Notes under the pieces: generated by a model
The model's input: only the letters and a program-made list of their open reading frames with translations
What the model was told of the DNA's origin: nothing
Database searches by the model: none
Assembly: GCA_947044405.1 (NCBI GenBank)
Contig: CAMRHE010000197.1
Coordinates: forward strand, 2,542,001 to 2,606,000
Direction of reading: 5' to 3'
Source of the DNA: Leptodactylus fallax
Taxonomy: Eukaryota > Chordata > Amphibia > Anura > Leptodactylidae
Length of the DNA: 64,000 nucleotides
Position numbers and translations under genes: made by a program
Shown: piece after piece, positions 9,738-18,770 of the stretch
Position numbering within the stretch: the stretch's first letter is position 1
Layout of the letters: each line of letters starts with the position of its first letter

Positions 9738-11293
9738 GTACCCAGATAGGGAGGCGGCGGCCTTGTTGTCGGATGGGTTCGAGTCGGGTTTTCGGATACC
9801 GTTTGTTGAGGCGGCGGTTTCAGGGGTGGTTAGGAATTTGAGGTCGGCACAGGAGCATCCGGAGGTGGTCTTAGAAAAGCTGAGGAAGGAGGCGGACCTG
9901 GGGCGCATGGCGGGACCGTTTCCGGAGCCTCCCTTGCCGAACTTGCGGGTATCTCCTTTAGGGGTGGTCCCAAAGAAGGAGCCGAATAAGTTTCGGCTTA
10001 TTCACCATCTGTCATTCCCAAAGGGGGCGTCTGTTAATGACGGGATCGACCCCGAGTTGTGTTCGGTGGAGTATACTTCATTTGATGCGGCGATTTTCTG
10101 GGTCTGGCGTTTTGGCCGGGGGGCGTTGTTGGCGAAGACTTACATCGAGGCGGCATTTAGGCTGCTGCCGGTGCATCCAGATAGTCAGCACTTGTTGGGT
10201 TGTTTTTGGGGGGGCGGGTTTTTTGTCGACTGTTGCTTGCCAATGGGCTGTTCATTGTCGTGTTCCTATTTCGAAAAGTTTAGTTCATTTTTGGAATGGG
10301 TCATCCGGGATGTTTCTGGGTGGGCCTCGGTCATTCACTACTTGGATGACTTTCTTTGCATTGGTCCGGGGGATTCCTCCGTTTGCTCGGTCTTGCTGCA
10401 TTCGGTGGAACGGGTGGCGGCAGATTTTGGGGTGCCACTAGCGCGTGAAAAAACTGAGGGTCCGGCGACGGTTCTCAGTTTTTTGGGTATTACCATTGAC
10501 ACGGTCCGTATGGAGTGTCGTCTTCCAGAGGATAAGTTATGTGGGTTGCGGACGGAGGTTCAGAGGGCATGTCGGCTAAAAAAGCTGCGATTAAGGGAAT
10601 TGCAGTCTCTTTTAGGCAAATTGAACTTCGCGTGCCGGATTATACCAATAGGGAGGGTGTTTTCTCGACGGTTGGCAGCGGCAACGGCTGGTGTGTCCGT
10701 TCCCGCGCATTTTATCCGGTTGGGGTGGGAGTTGAGAGAAGATTTGCGGGTTTGGGATTCGTTTTTAGAACAATATAATGGGCGGTCGCTGTGGATGGAG
10801 GAGGGAGTGGTAGCAGGGGAATGGGATCTTTTTACGGACGCGGCCGGGAGCGTAGGGTTTGGGGCATATTTTAAGGGTAGTTGGTGCGTAGGTTCTTGGC
10901 CGGACGTGTGGGTTTCGGGGGGGCTGGTCAGGAACCTGGCTTTGTTAGAATTATTTCCTATTCTGGTGTCGGTGGTAGTGTGGGGGGAAATTTTCCGTAA
11001 TAAGAAGATTCGCTTTCATTGCGACAACTTGGGGGGTGGTGCAGGCGATAAATCGGTTGTCCGCTGCGTCGCCGCCGGTGGTTCGGGTTTTGCAGCGATT
11101 GGTGTTGGAATGTTTGAGGTTGAATGTTTGGATTGTAGCGGTCCATGTCCCAGGGGTGCAGAATGATGTGGCTGACGCCCTCTCTCGTTTGCAGTGGGAT
11201 CGTTTCAGGAGGTTGGTGCCGGAGGCAGATGAGAACGGCACGCGGTGGCTGACGGAGTTGTGGACCGTGCCGGTCGGGCGGCGGAGTGTTTGA
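9565..11293 (+). pseudogene. Ngaro reverse transcriptase-RNase H (broken)
   Basis: DIRS/Ngaro-type reverse transcriptase with C-terminal RNase H. The frame is open from 9565. Clear homology starts near MAPFLNRYPD (9718), which overlaps the end of gag. RT landmarks are SPLGVVPKKEPNKFRLIHHL, motif A around 10135-10160, PMGCSLSCSYFEKF (motif B region) and YLDDF (10339-10353). In motif A the expected catalytic Asp is Tyr (KTYIEAAF, codon 10141-10143). RNase H keeps Asp (10837), Glu (10948), Asp (11023) and, after a frameshift, the last Asp (ADALSR, 11174). The frameshift is one extra G in a six-G run at 11031-11036. The stop is at 11291-11293, overlapping the recombinase frame. The RT would be inactive from the Tyr substitution alone. 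Confidence 0.9.
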
Positions 11294-12163
11294 TTCGGGC
11301 ATCTTTGATGGACGGTACATGGGCGGCCTATACGAAAGCCTGGGAACAGTGGGAGCAGTGGTTGGGTTCTTTGGGGGTGGAGACAGAGGATTTCGAGATG
11401 CCGTTATTATTGTTCGTGGGGCATTGTAAGGAGTCGGGGTGGACAGTTTCTAGGTTGAATACGTGTTTAGCGGGTTTAACCTTCGGGTTTAAGAGTAGGG
11501 GGATGCCGGACTTTACGAAGTCATTTCTGGTGCGGCAGGCGGTAAAAGGTTGGCGCCGTTTCAAGGCGGCGAAGGACACGCGCAGACCGGTGTCCTTTTC
11601 CATACTGCTGGGCTTGGGCTCCGCTTTGGGGACGGTGGGGGCGACCCCGTGGGAGGTCTTGCTGTTCAGGGCGGCGTTTTCGCTTGCCTTTTTGGAGCCT
11701 TGCGGTTGGGGGAATTGGTGAGTGGATCCCGGACTCGTCCGGGGGGTGTGTTTTGGGAGGATGTGAGCCTGTACGAGGACAGGGTGGAGTTTAGGTTAAG
11801 GCGTTCGAAGACGGACCAGGAAGGCCGGGGGGTGTGCGTTGCGGCTGTTTGCAGTGCCAGGGTGTTTGATGTGTCCTGTTAGTTGCTTGAGGTCTTATTG
11901 TTCGGACAGGGGTCGGGCGACAGGCCCCCCTCCTGGTCCATGAGGATGGGTCGTTTTTGTCCAGGTTTCAATTCTTGGGAGTTTTTCGGCGATGTTTGTG
12001 TTATCTGGGTTTGGGGGAGGAGTATTTTAGTGGTCACTCCTTCCGTATTGGGGCAGCTACGGAGGCGGCCCGGAGGGGTTTGGGGGAGGACGTAATTCAG
12101 CGCATCGGCCGATGGGAATCAGTGCGTTTTAGGTCATATGTCCGTTTGGGGGGGCTGGTCTGA
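11245..12163 (+). pseudogene. Ngaro tyrosine recombinase (frameshifted)
   Basis: Integrase-like tyrosine recombinase that joins the circular DNA copy to its target. The N-terminal core-binding part (TWAAYTKAWEQWEQWLGSLG) is open to about 11690. There a loss in a T-run (11689-11693) shifts the frame. The catalytic Arg follows in ALRLGEL (codon 11703-11705) with a SKTDQEGRG segment. Two further shifts occur near 11870 and in the C-run near 11925. The C-terminal box is complete in the last frame: HSFR (12035-12046) gives the His and second Arg, and the Tyr of RFRSYVR (12137-12139) is the nucleophile. All four catalytic residues are visible, spread over several frames. It ends in TGA at 12161-12163. 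Confidence 0.88.
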
Positions 12164-12309
12164 ACAAAAATACATTTTGTATCTGGGGAGGTCCGCAGGT
12201 AGGTGGGTTAGGAAGAGGGGGTTTTTGTTCGAGCGGGTGTGTTAGTGCCTGGGGCCTGTTATTGTTATGTTGCTTTTGATGTTTTACAGGTGCTGAGCCG
12301 TGCTTGGTT

Positions 12310-12737
12310 TGGTTGATGGGCCATTCCTTTGTGTTCTGGGGCGCAGTGCGGTACTGCATGTTGGAGGTAACGATTTGGGGGTCCGCCCTTTTCGGGAGCT
12401 GATTAACGATATCAAATTCGACTTATTGCGGCTCTGGGCGATGTTTCCGGGATTGGTAACAGTATGGTCGGATATTGTGCCAAGGAAAGTGTGGAGGGCA
12501 GCCCGGTCGGTGGAACGTGTGAACAAAGCCCGTATTAAGGTGAATAGGGCAATTGGGAGGTTTATGGCACGGAATGGAGCGGTCTCAGTGCGCCATAGTG
12601 AATTGGAATCTGGGGAGGGTGCATTTTGGAGAAGGGACGGGGTTCATTTGAACGCCGTGGGTATTGACATGTGGTGCCTGGGATTGCAGCAGGGCATTGA
12701 GACGGCTCTAGGGGTGTGGCGGGACGCCCGCCGATAA
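12310..12737 (+). pseudogene. Ngaro SGNH-like hydrolase (deleted and shifted)
   Basis: Remnant of the GDSL/SGNH-type hydrolase that some Ngaro elements carry; its role in transposition is unknown. Block I (WLMGHSFVFWG, Ser nucleophile) is coded at 12310-12342 in one frame. Block III (VLHVGGNDLG, Asn) starts at 12351 in another frame, and block V (RRDGVHLNAVGID, Asp and His) lies near 12630-12670. Blocks I and III are almost adjacent here, whereas SGNH enzymes normally have tens of residues between them. I infer an internal deletion with a frameshift. The second part is open to TAA at 12735-12737. A splice-acceptor-like TTTTACAG ends at 12289, just upstream. Confidence 0.8.
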
Positions 12738-12759
12738 GGAGGTCATCGGTGGGCGTTGT

Positions 12760-13211
12760 GGCGGTGGGGGTCCTCGAGGCTGGGATATCGGAAATGGTCG
12801 TGGTGGGGAGGGCCCCGCGGTAGGGGATGGACTCCCCAGACCATTTGGACTGTGGCTGGATGGCTCCGGTAGGGTTAAAGGGTATTAAGGGCTTTATGGC
12901 CTTAGGAAATAGAGCACCGAGCAGATTTATTTAAATAGGTGCCCCTGAGCTGGTGTGGAACGGCTAGGGGTAACAGCTGGTGCTCAGGAAGTATGGGGTT
13001 AACATTTTGGGTTTTGGGGCCTCGAGGTCCTCCGTCGTCGGGTCGGGTTATTTACTGTGTTTTGGGGAATATTTGTTGTGGCATTTAAATGGTTAAATTA
13101 TTTTATTTAATAAACTGGCTGCTGTGGCCAATTTAATCCAACATCGGTGTCGAGTATTTATTTTAGGTAAAGAAAACAGAGAAGAGCGGGCGACTTGGCA
13201 ATACCCTGGTC
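12760..13211 (+). repeat. Ngaro B1 repeat
   Basis: A 452-bp repeat following the hydrolase. It is identical to B2 (15271-15722) except at two positions near its start. It holds AATAAA at 13109-13114, a plausible polyadenylation signal, and ends ATACCCTGGTC directly against A2. Confidence 0.93.
13109..13114 (+). promoter_or_regulatory. AATAAA polyadenylation signal in B1
   Basis: Lies about 100 bp before the B1 end. The same signal is at 15620-15625 in B2. One of these probably ends the element transcript. Confidence 0.5.
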
Positions 13212-13345
13212 AAGTGAGGCTGGACCGAGGACGAAGGATGGAAGGGGAGGCCTGCATGACAGGAGTTTAGCCAGGAGCATAAGCTGAGGGTACAGGAAAG
13301 GGTTAAGTTGGCCATTTAGAGGAAGCGTAGGGGAGGGAACTGGGA
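13212..13345 (+). repeat. Ngaro A2 repeat, left part
   Basis: Matches A1 bases 7835-7968 with one difference (C to T near its ninth base). It is cut by the LINE insertion at GGGAACTGGGA. Confidence 0.92.
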
Positions 13346-15116
13346 ATAATAATAATAATAATAATAATAGTCCTTTAATAGTCCCACAATGGGGAAATTC
13401 AGTGTGTTACAGCAGCAAAGATAAGCAGATACAAATACAAATACAACATGTACAGGAATGTTCCAAGGTGAGAGGCATTACATTAATAGCAGACAGACAG
13501 ATAGGACGTAGCAGAGGGGGGGGGGGATTTAACAGGCAGAGAGATATTTCAGTTCTCTGTGTGTAATGATCTCCGCTTAGGTCGGTGTTGGTTGTACAGC
13601 CTAACCGCGGTGGGGAGGAAAGACTTCCGATAGCGCTCCTTCTCACACCTAGGGTGGAGCAGTCGGTCACTGACAGTACTGCTCAGCGCGATCACAGTCT
13701 CATGCATGGGATGGGACTTCTTCTTCTGCATGGAGCTCACCACGGACAGTATCCTTCTGTCACCCACCACCTGCACTGGGTCCAGTGGGCTCCCCAGGAC
13801 AGAGCTGGCCCTTCTAATCAGCTTGTCAAGTTTATTTCTGTCCCTGGTTGATATACTGCTCCCCCAGCAGGCCACTCCAAAGAAGATGGCTGATGCCACT
13901 ACCGAGTTGAAGAAAGTTCTAAGAAGTGCCCCCCGGATTCCAAAGGCTCTCAGTTTCCTAAGCAGGTAGAGCCTGCTGTGGCCCTTCCTGTACAGGGCCT
14001 CCATATGATCTGCCCAGTCCAGCTTATTATTAAGGAGCAAACCCAGGTACTTATAGGTGTTCACAATCTCGATGCCCGTCCCCAGGATGTCCACTGGTTT
14101 AGGAGGGCTTCTGCCTTTGCGGAAGTCCACCACCATCTCCTTGGTCTTCCCCGCGTTAATCTTCAAGTGGTTCCGGTGGCACCAGTCCACAAAGTCCTGG
14201 TTCAGTTCTCTGTACTCCCTGTCATCATCATCTGTGATGAGACCCACTATTGCAGAGTCGTCAGAATACTTCTGTAGGTAGCAGCTGGATGAGTTGCACC
14301 TAAAATCTGCAGTGTACAGTGTGAAGAGGAAAGGGGCGAGAACCATACCCTGAGGTGCCCCCGTATTACAGATCACGGTACCTGACACACAGTCTCGGGC
14401 TCTCACGTATTGAGGTCGATTTGTGAGGTAGTCTAGGATCCAGTTAGAGAGGTGGTGGTCCACTCCAGCAAGGCCCAGCTTGTCCCTCAATAACCTGGGC
14501 TGTATGGTGTTAAAAGCACTGGAGAAGTCAAAGAACATTATTCTCACCGTGTTCCCTGGTTTCTCCAGGTGAGACAGAGCCCTGTGCAGAAGATGGATGA
14601 TGGCATCATCTACCCCAATGCCCGGCCGATAAGCAAACTGGAGGGGATCCATAGCGGGGCTCACTAGAGGGCGGAGATGTGTGAGAACCAATCTCTCTAA
14701 GATCTTCATCAGGTGGGATGTCAGTGCTACAGGTCTGTAGTCGTTGAGGTCCATAGGGTGGGGTTTCTTTGGAACTGGTACCACACAAGAAGATTTCCAT
14801 AATTCAGGGACTATTTCCTGCCTTAGGCTCATATTATACATATATGTAATTATACCACACAGCTGGTCCCCGCAAGTCTTAATTAGCCTTGCACTGATGT
14901 CATCTGGCCCTGCGGCTTTCCTCGCCTTGATCTTTTTCATCTCCTTCCTCACCTGGGCCCATGTGAAGGTCAGACTGTGGCCAGATAAAGACGGATTTCT
15001 GGATTTACTGGTCTGTTGGGAAGTGGCCGCATGGGGAGAAGTCATTGTGGTGGGGGAAGCTGAAGGACATACTGGGGTGGGAGGAGCTGGTGTGTGATCA
15101 AATCTGTTGAAGAATA
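13346..15116 (-). mobile_element. 5'-truncated LINE (Rex1/L2-like) inside Ngaro A2
   Basis: A 1.77 kb non-LTR retrotransposon fragment on the minus strand. Its 3' end is at 13346 with an ATT/TAA microsatellite tail. Just inside is the word rc(CCCACAATGGGGAAATTC), a 3' end that I associate with Rex1/L2-type LINEs of fish and amphibians. It carries only the reverse transcriptase part. The 5' end is truncated at about 15116. Compared with A1, about seven bases (aaggggg) are missing at the junction and I see no target duplication. Confidence 0.88.
13549..15116 (-). CDS. LINE reverse transcriptase, C-terminal fragment (open)
   Basis: Open for about 520 codons from the truncation point to TGA at 13549-13551, with no internal stop. 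The first ATG is at 15045 (MTSPHAATSQQ), but the original protein must have begun far upstream, so the coding part is partial. Landmarks are ARKAAGPDDISARLIK (finger region), DLNDYRPVALTS, motif A FFDFSSAFNTI, GAPQGMVLAPFLFTLY (motif B), motif C YSDDSAIVG (about 14252-14269), and the thumb segment TYKYLGLLLNNKLDW. The C-terminal tail contains RNKLDKLIRRASSVLG, as in CR1/Rex1/L2-type LINEs. The catalytic Asp residues are present. The endonuclease domain is absent because of truncation. Without its promoter the copy is probably not expressed. Confidence 0.88.
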
Positions 15117-15191
15117 GGTTGGGGGAGGGAGTATTTAAAGTGAAGGCGGGAAGATTCCCGCCACTTTAGAGAAAGCAGGGAGTGAGTGAAG
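15117..15191 (+). repeat. Ngaro A2 repeat, right part
   Basis: Matches A1 bases 7976-8050 with two substitutions, both inside the palindrome (15147 and 15160). It includes the TATTTAA box and ends GTGAGTGAAG. Confidence 0.9.
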
Positions 15192-15270
15192 ACCCCGCCC
15201 ACCCACCCCCTTTTTTGTTTGGTTCAGTGAACGGGTCGTTTTAGTCGGGATGTTCTGTCACAGTGGCCTT
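15192..15270 (+). other. 79-bp spacer between A2 and B2
   Basis: Sequence unique in the element, beginning with a C-rich then T-rich stretch. It does not match the DNA that follows A1 or precedes B1. In simple Ngaro maps A2 and B2 abut, so this is an extra piece or marks a different repeat boundary. Confidence 0.6.
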
Positions 15271-15722
15271 GGCGGTGGGGGTCCTCTAGGCTGGGATATC
15301 GGAAATGGTCGTGGTGGGGAGGGCCCCGCGGTAGGGGCTGGACTCCCCAGACCATTTGGACTGTGGCTGGATGGCTCCGGTAGGGTTAAAGGGTATTAAG
15401 GGCTTTATGGCCTTAGGAAATAGAGCACCGAGCAGATTTATTTAAATAGGTGCCCCTGAGCTGGTGTGGAACGGCTAGGGGTAACAGCTGGTGCTCAGGA
15501 AGTATGGGGTTAACATTTTGGGTTTTGGGGCCTCGAGGTCCTCCGTCGTCGGGTCGGGTTATTTACTGTGTTTTGGGGAATATTTGTTGTGGCATTTAAA
15601 TGGTTAAATTATTTTATTTAATAAACTGGCTGCTGTGGCCAATTTAATCCAACATCGGTGTCGAGTATTTATTTTAGGTAAAGAAAACAGAGAAGAGCGG
15701 GCGACTTGGCAATACCCTGGTC
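15271..15722 (+). repeat. Ngaro B2 repeat (right end)
   Basis: A 452-bp copy of B1 with two substitutions. It contains AATAAA at 15620-15625. It ends ...CCCTGGTC against the Tc1 flank ATGATTTAAAAAG without target duplication. Confidence 0.93.
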
Positions 15723-15873
15723 ATGATTTAAAAAGAGAAAACACAGAAGTTTGACAATAAATGGCTTCAACCAACCACTAACCATGAGTGGAGAAAAAGT
15801 TTTTGTGTTATCATTCATATTCTCTGAAAAAAGGCCAAAAAATCTGCCGGGGTATGTAAACTTTTTAGCACAA

Positions 15874-15874
15874 C

Positions 15875-15906
<32 letters not shown>

Positions 15907-15961
15907 TCTATCTATCTATCTTTATATCTCTCACTATTTCAATCATCTATCTATCTATCTC
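15874..15961. repeat. TATG/TATC microsatellite, right flank of Tc1 copy 2
   Basis: Runs of ATGT, then TATC units, then interrupted CTAT units. It pairs with the CTAT tract on the left side of the Tc1 copy. Confidence 0.85.
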
Positions 15962-18217
15962 GCTCTATTTACCAATTACTATATCTATTGACCTATATCA
16001 TAAATATACAGTATAAAGAGACTAAATTGGAGACAATTGCTGCACAATAATGTATTTTGGCACGAATTTGAGTCCCTATCTAAAGAATAAGGGTAACTTG
16101 CAAACTAATCGGGGTCCAACTTCTGGAACTACCACCAACTACAAGAACTAGGGGTGGCACACATTTCCAACATGCAGCTCCATTAAACCTCAGATGCCTA
16201 ACACCCCAATTTTCATGATGGTGGGTTTTTAGGGGTCAGACCCTTCAGCAACTTACCACCTATCCTTTGGATAGATGGGTAACTTGTTACAACTGTGATA
16301 AAAATGGAAATTAAAAATGGATAAAACTGTCAGCTTTTCTGTTTTCAATGTGTCAGTTATTTTTCATCAGTGTAACCCCCACTGTTAACCTCCCAGACTA
16401 TAGCAGGCTTTCCAGGGGGGTTGAAAATTGCAATCTTGGGTACAGAAACTATTACAGCAATCCATATGTGAGTGAAATCCTGCCATAAACAGTCTAGTTT
16501 CTTTGCAAGATGTACACTTGGAATAAACTAGCAGGGGCCTGAACTACATGTTCCATCAGCCCTATGAAGCAGAGGGAAGAAGTAGGAGGAGCCTGGCAGG
16601 AGGCAGAAGGAAGAGAAGATTGCAATGGAAGAGCTGTGAGGAGGAGTGGGGAATCCTCTATCTGATCTTGGAGCAGATTCTGAGAGACTGTTTCATCATA
16701 TCTGAGGGAGAAAGAGGGGAAAAAAAGAGACCCCTCCATTTCACTTGAAGCAGAGAGAGAGAGAGAGAGAGGGAGAGAGGAACAAGAGCAAGTCAGGCTC
16801 CAACAGTTTCACCTGAGGTAGAGTGAGAAAGCACAGTCACCATTTTACCTAAGGTAACACCAGAGATAGAGCCTCTTCCATTTTGTTTTTTGAGACACTT
16901 GTTATTAAGCCACAGAGATCTCCCCTCAGAGGTGAAAAGACTAACCTGCTCTGACCAGAGCTAATATAACAGTGAGCTAAGCACTAAGAGAAGTTACCTG
17001 CTGGACATCTGAATTATTCTATATGTGTGTGATAACTTCCAGAGCAAAGCTTTGCTATCACACTTAAGGAGGACATTGCAATTGGTTAACCTTGGTATCA
17101 CTGAAGACCCGCTCCTAAGAGGATATTTTTCCCTCTCTCCTGAACTCCTGTAGGTTTCCTAAAAATCCCTCCTGGCCAGTGATGGGTGCTTGTGAAAAGT
17201 GTTCATTTGTTTATCTTGTACTGCCATTCTGAGAGTTAGCAAAGGCCATAGTGTGAATGGACACCTGTGTGTAAGTTCAAACATCTAAACTATGAATTTA
17301 ACAAATTGTTTCTTGCATACCTAGTCTCCTATAGTATAACATTTCCCTTATAGAGTCTAAACAAATTCAAGTGATAAACCTGTATCAAGGCCATTTACTG
17401 ACTGCTTACTTTATGCCAAGCTGGAAGTCATTCATCATAGGGCCTTGTTGTCTAGCATGGTAATATTGTCAAGTAATTAATACTGTGTATGCCATAAGTA
17501 CTGTATACTTTTGGACACTGTTCATTGCAGAATTATATGCATTGCATCTGTGGTTCCAGTTATTAAAATCTTAAGAAAAGGTTACATTTTCTAGGTGTGG
17601 TTTGTTTTGACTTACTACGGTCATTCATAAAAGTGAAACTACAGGTAGGCTATAGGGGTTTTCCCGATTTGACCCCTGGTGGAGGAGTCTAGCCAACATC
17701 GTGTTCACAAGCCTGGTGAAGATTCGGGTGGAGGCCCTGCGTGATCAAGCTGGTGAAGAGGTCTGAGTTATAACTCTTTCTGTAATCCTTAACACCCCCC
17801 CAGTGGACTCCATCAGAGGGGTGTTACATCAGTTTTTTGTTTTAATGTCTCTTTTTGCATCAGCTTGTCATCTGTTTTTAACTAACAGTAAAAAAAAAGG
17901 ATGAAATTCATTAGTCTATTTTTTTGACCCAACCAACTCATCCGTTTTTAATAGCTGTTAAACAAATGCAAATCCATTGCGATGGACTTAAAAAAGGGTC
18001 TATCCATCAGTCTGTGAAAACAGACAAAAATAGCACGTTTTATTTTTGTAACAAACCATTAATATGGTCCATTAAAAAAGCAGACATGAGTATGTCTCAG
18101 TTGACTCCCGTTGTTCTTAAAACTGACGTGTTACATATCAGTTTTTCACGTTTCTGTACATAAAGCCTTAGTGCAGATCAGACCTATTCAAAAAACAAAA
18201 GTTTGTATATAGAGTAT
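15962..18217. other. No gene recognised; GA repeat and possible LTR-like DNA
   Basis: Contains a (GA)n tract at 16752-16772. A piece at about 16215-16290 resembles, in reverse, the interspersed repeat also seen near 32741 and 57704. A TGTAACCCCC word at about 16373 and an AGGGGTGTTACA word ending near 17828 could be the two ends of a decayed LTR about 1.45 kb long, but no internal or coding part supports it. No exon recognised. Confidence 0.35.
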
Positions 18218-18467
18218 TTAAAGAGGACCTTTCATGTCCTCATGAATGTGCAGTTTTATATACCGCTAGAACTCTGTCTGACGCAAGGCTGTGAGGAACG
18301 CCCTTCTGACAGTGGGAAGATATCGGTGCCGAAATTAACAGCACTGATATCTCCACCACCGGGGCACATAACGGGAAAGCCGACAGTGCGCTAAATTCAG
18401 CGTACTGTCGGTCTTCTAAAGGTATATAAAACCGCAGATTCATGAGGACATGAAAGGTCCTCTTTAA
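18218..18467. mobile_element. TTAA-flanked MITE (AGAGGACC ends)
   Basis: Flanked by TTAA at 18218-18221 and 18464-18467. Long inverted ends pair over about 40 bp with few mismatches (AGAGGACCTTTCATGTCCTC at left, its complement at right). A TTAA target is typical of piggyBac-like transposition. No coding capacity. Confidence 0.8.
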
Positions 18468-18596
18468 GAGGTGTACATAAGGCTTAGTGTACATAAGAGG
18501 TGTACATAAAGATAATAGAGTGCATGCCGTGCATTTATATGTCACAGTTAGTAGCGATATATGTTTACCTAGAAAGTACTAAGCAGGTATTTAACA

Positions 18597-18770
18597 TAAT
18601 AGACCAGGGATCAACAAATTTCAGCACTCCAGCTGTTGTGAAACTACAAATACCAGCATGCTCCAGTCACTTCTGTGGGAGTTCTGAGAAGAACTGAGCT
18701 AGTGTGCATGGTGGGAAGTGTAGTATCACACCAGCTGGAGTGCCGAAAGTTGCTGATCCCTGTAATAGAC
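18597..18770. mobile_element. hAT MITE with 8-bp duplication, copy A
   Basis: Element 18605-18762 begins CAGGGATCAACAAATTTC and ends with the matching inverted repeat GATCCCTG. It is flanked by a perfect 8-bp duplication TAATAGAC (18597-18604, 18763-18770). Length and ends define a hAT-type non-autonomous element. A relative lies at 63698. Confidence 0.9.

Larger units (their letters stand above)
7835..15722 (+). mobile_element. Ngaro-like tyrosine-recombinase retrotransposon
   Basis: GC-rich 7888-bp element (about 6.1 kb without a later LINE insertion) starting AAGTGAGGCC and ending ATACCCTGGTC. It has the split direct-repeat layout A1-ORFs-B1-A2-B2 known for Ngaro elements of the DIRS order. 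It encodes remnants of gag with a CCCH finger, reverse transcriptase-RNase H, a tyrosine recombinase and an SGNH-type hydrolase. There is no target duplication: the flanks GTCATT and ATGATTT close up exactly to the interrupted Tc1 sequence, as expected for recombinase-mediated circle integration. The B1-A2 junction (CCTGGTC then AAGTGAGG) equals the joined element ends. All four genes are broken, so the copy is non-autonomous. Confidence 0.93.
6680..15875 (-). mobile_element. Tc1-like transposon copy 2, split by Ngaro-like element
   Basis: The left inverted repeat (from 6687, AGTTTACATACCCC) and the right one (15723-15875, reverse complement AAAAAGTTTACATACCCC) match over about 150 bp, with inner repeats at about 6870-6890 and 7785-7834. 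Between 7834 and 15723 a 7.9 kb Ngaro-like element is inserted. Removing it joins the two halves into the sequence predicted from the left repeat. Without the insert the element is only about 1.3 kb, because the start of the transposase gene is deleted near 7758-7790. The left outermost bases have decayed into A-rich sequence beside a microsatellite. Confidence 0.9.

Noticed and set aside
16373..17828. Possible solo LTR (TGTAACCCCC ... AGGGGTGTTACA)
   Set aside because: End words are suggestive, but there is no target duplication, primer-binding site or internal coding remnant.
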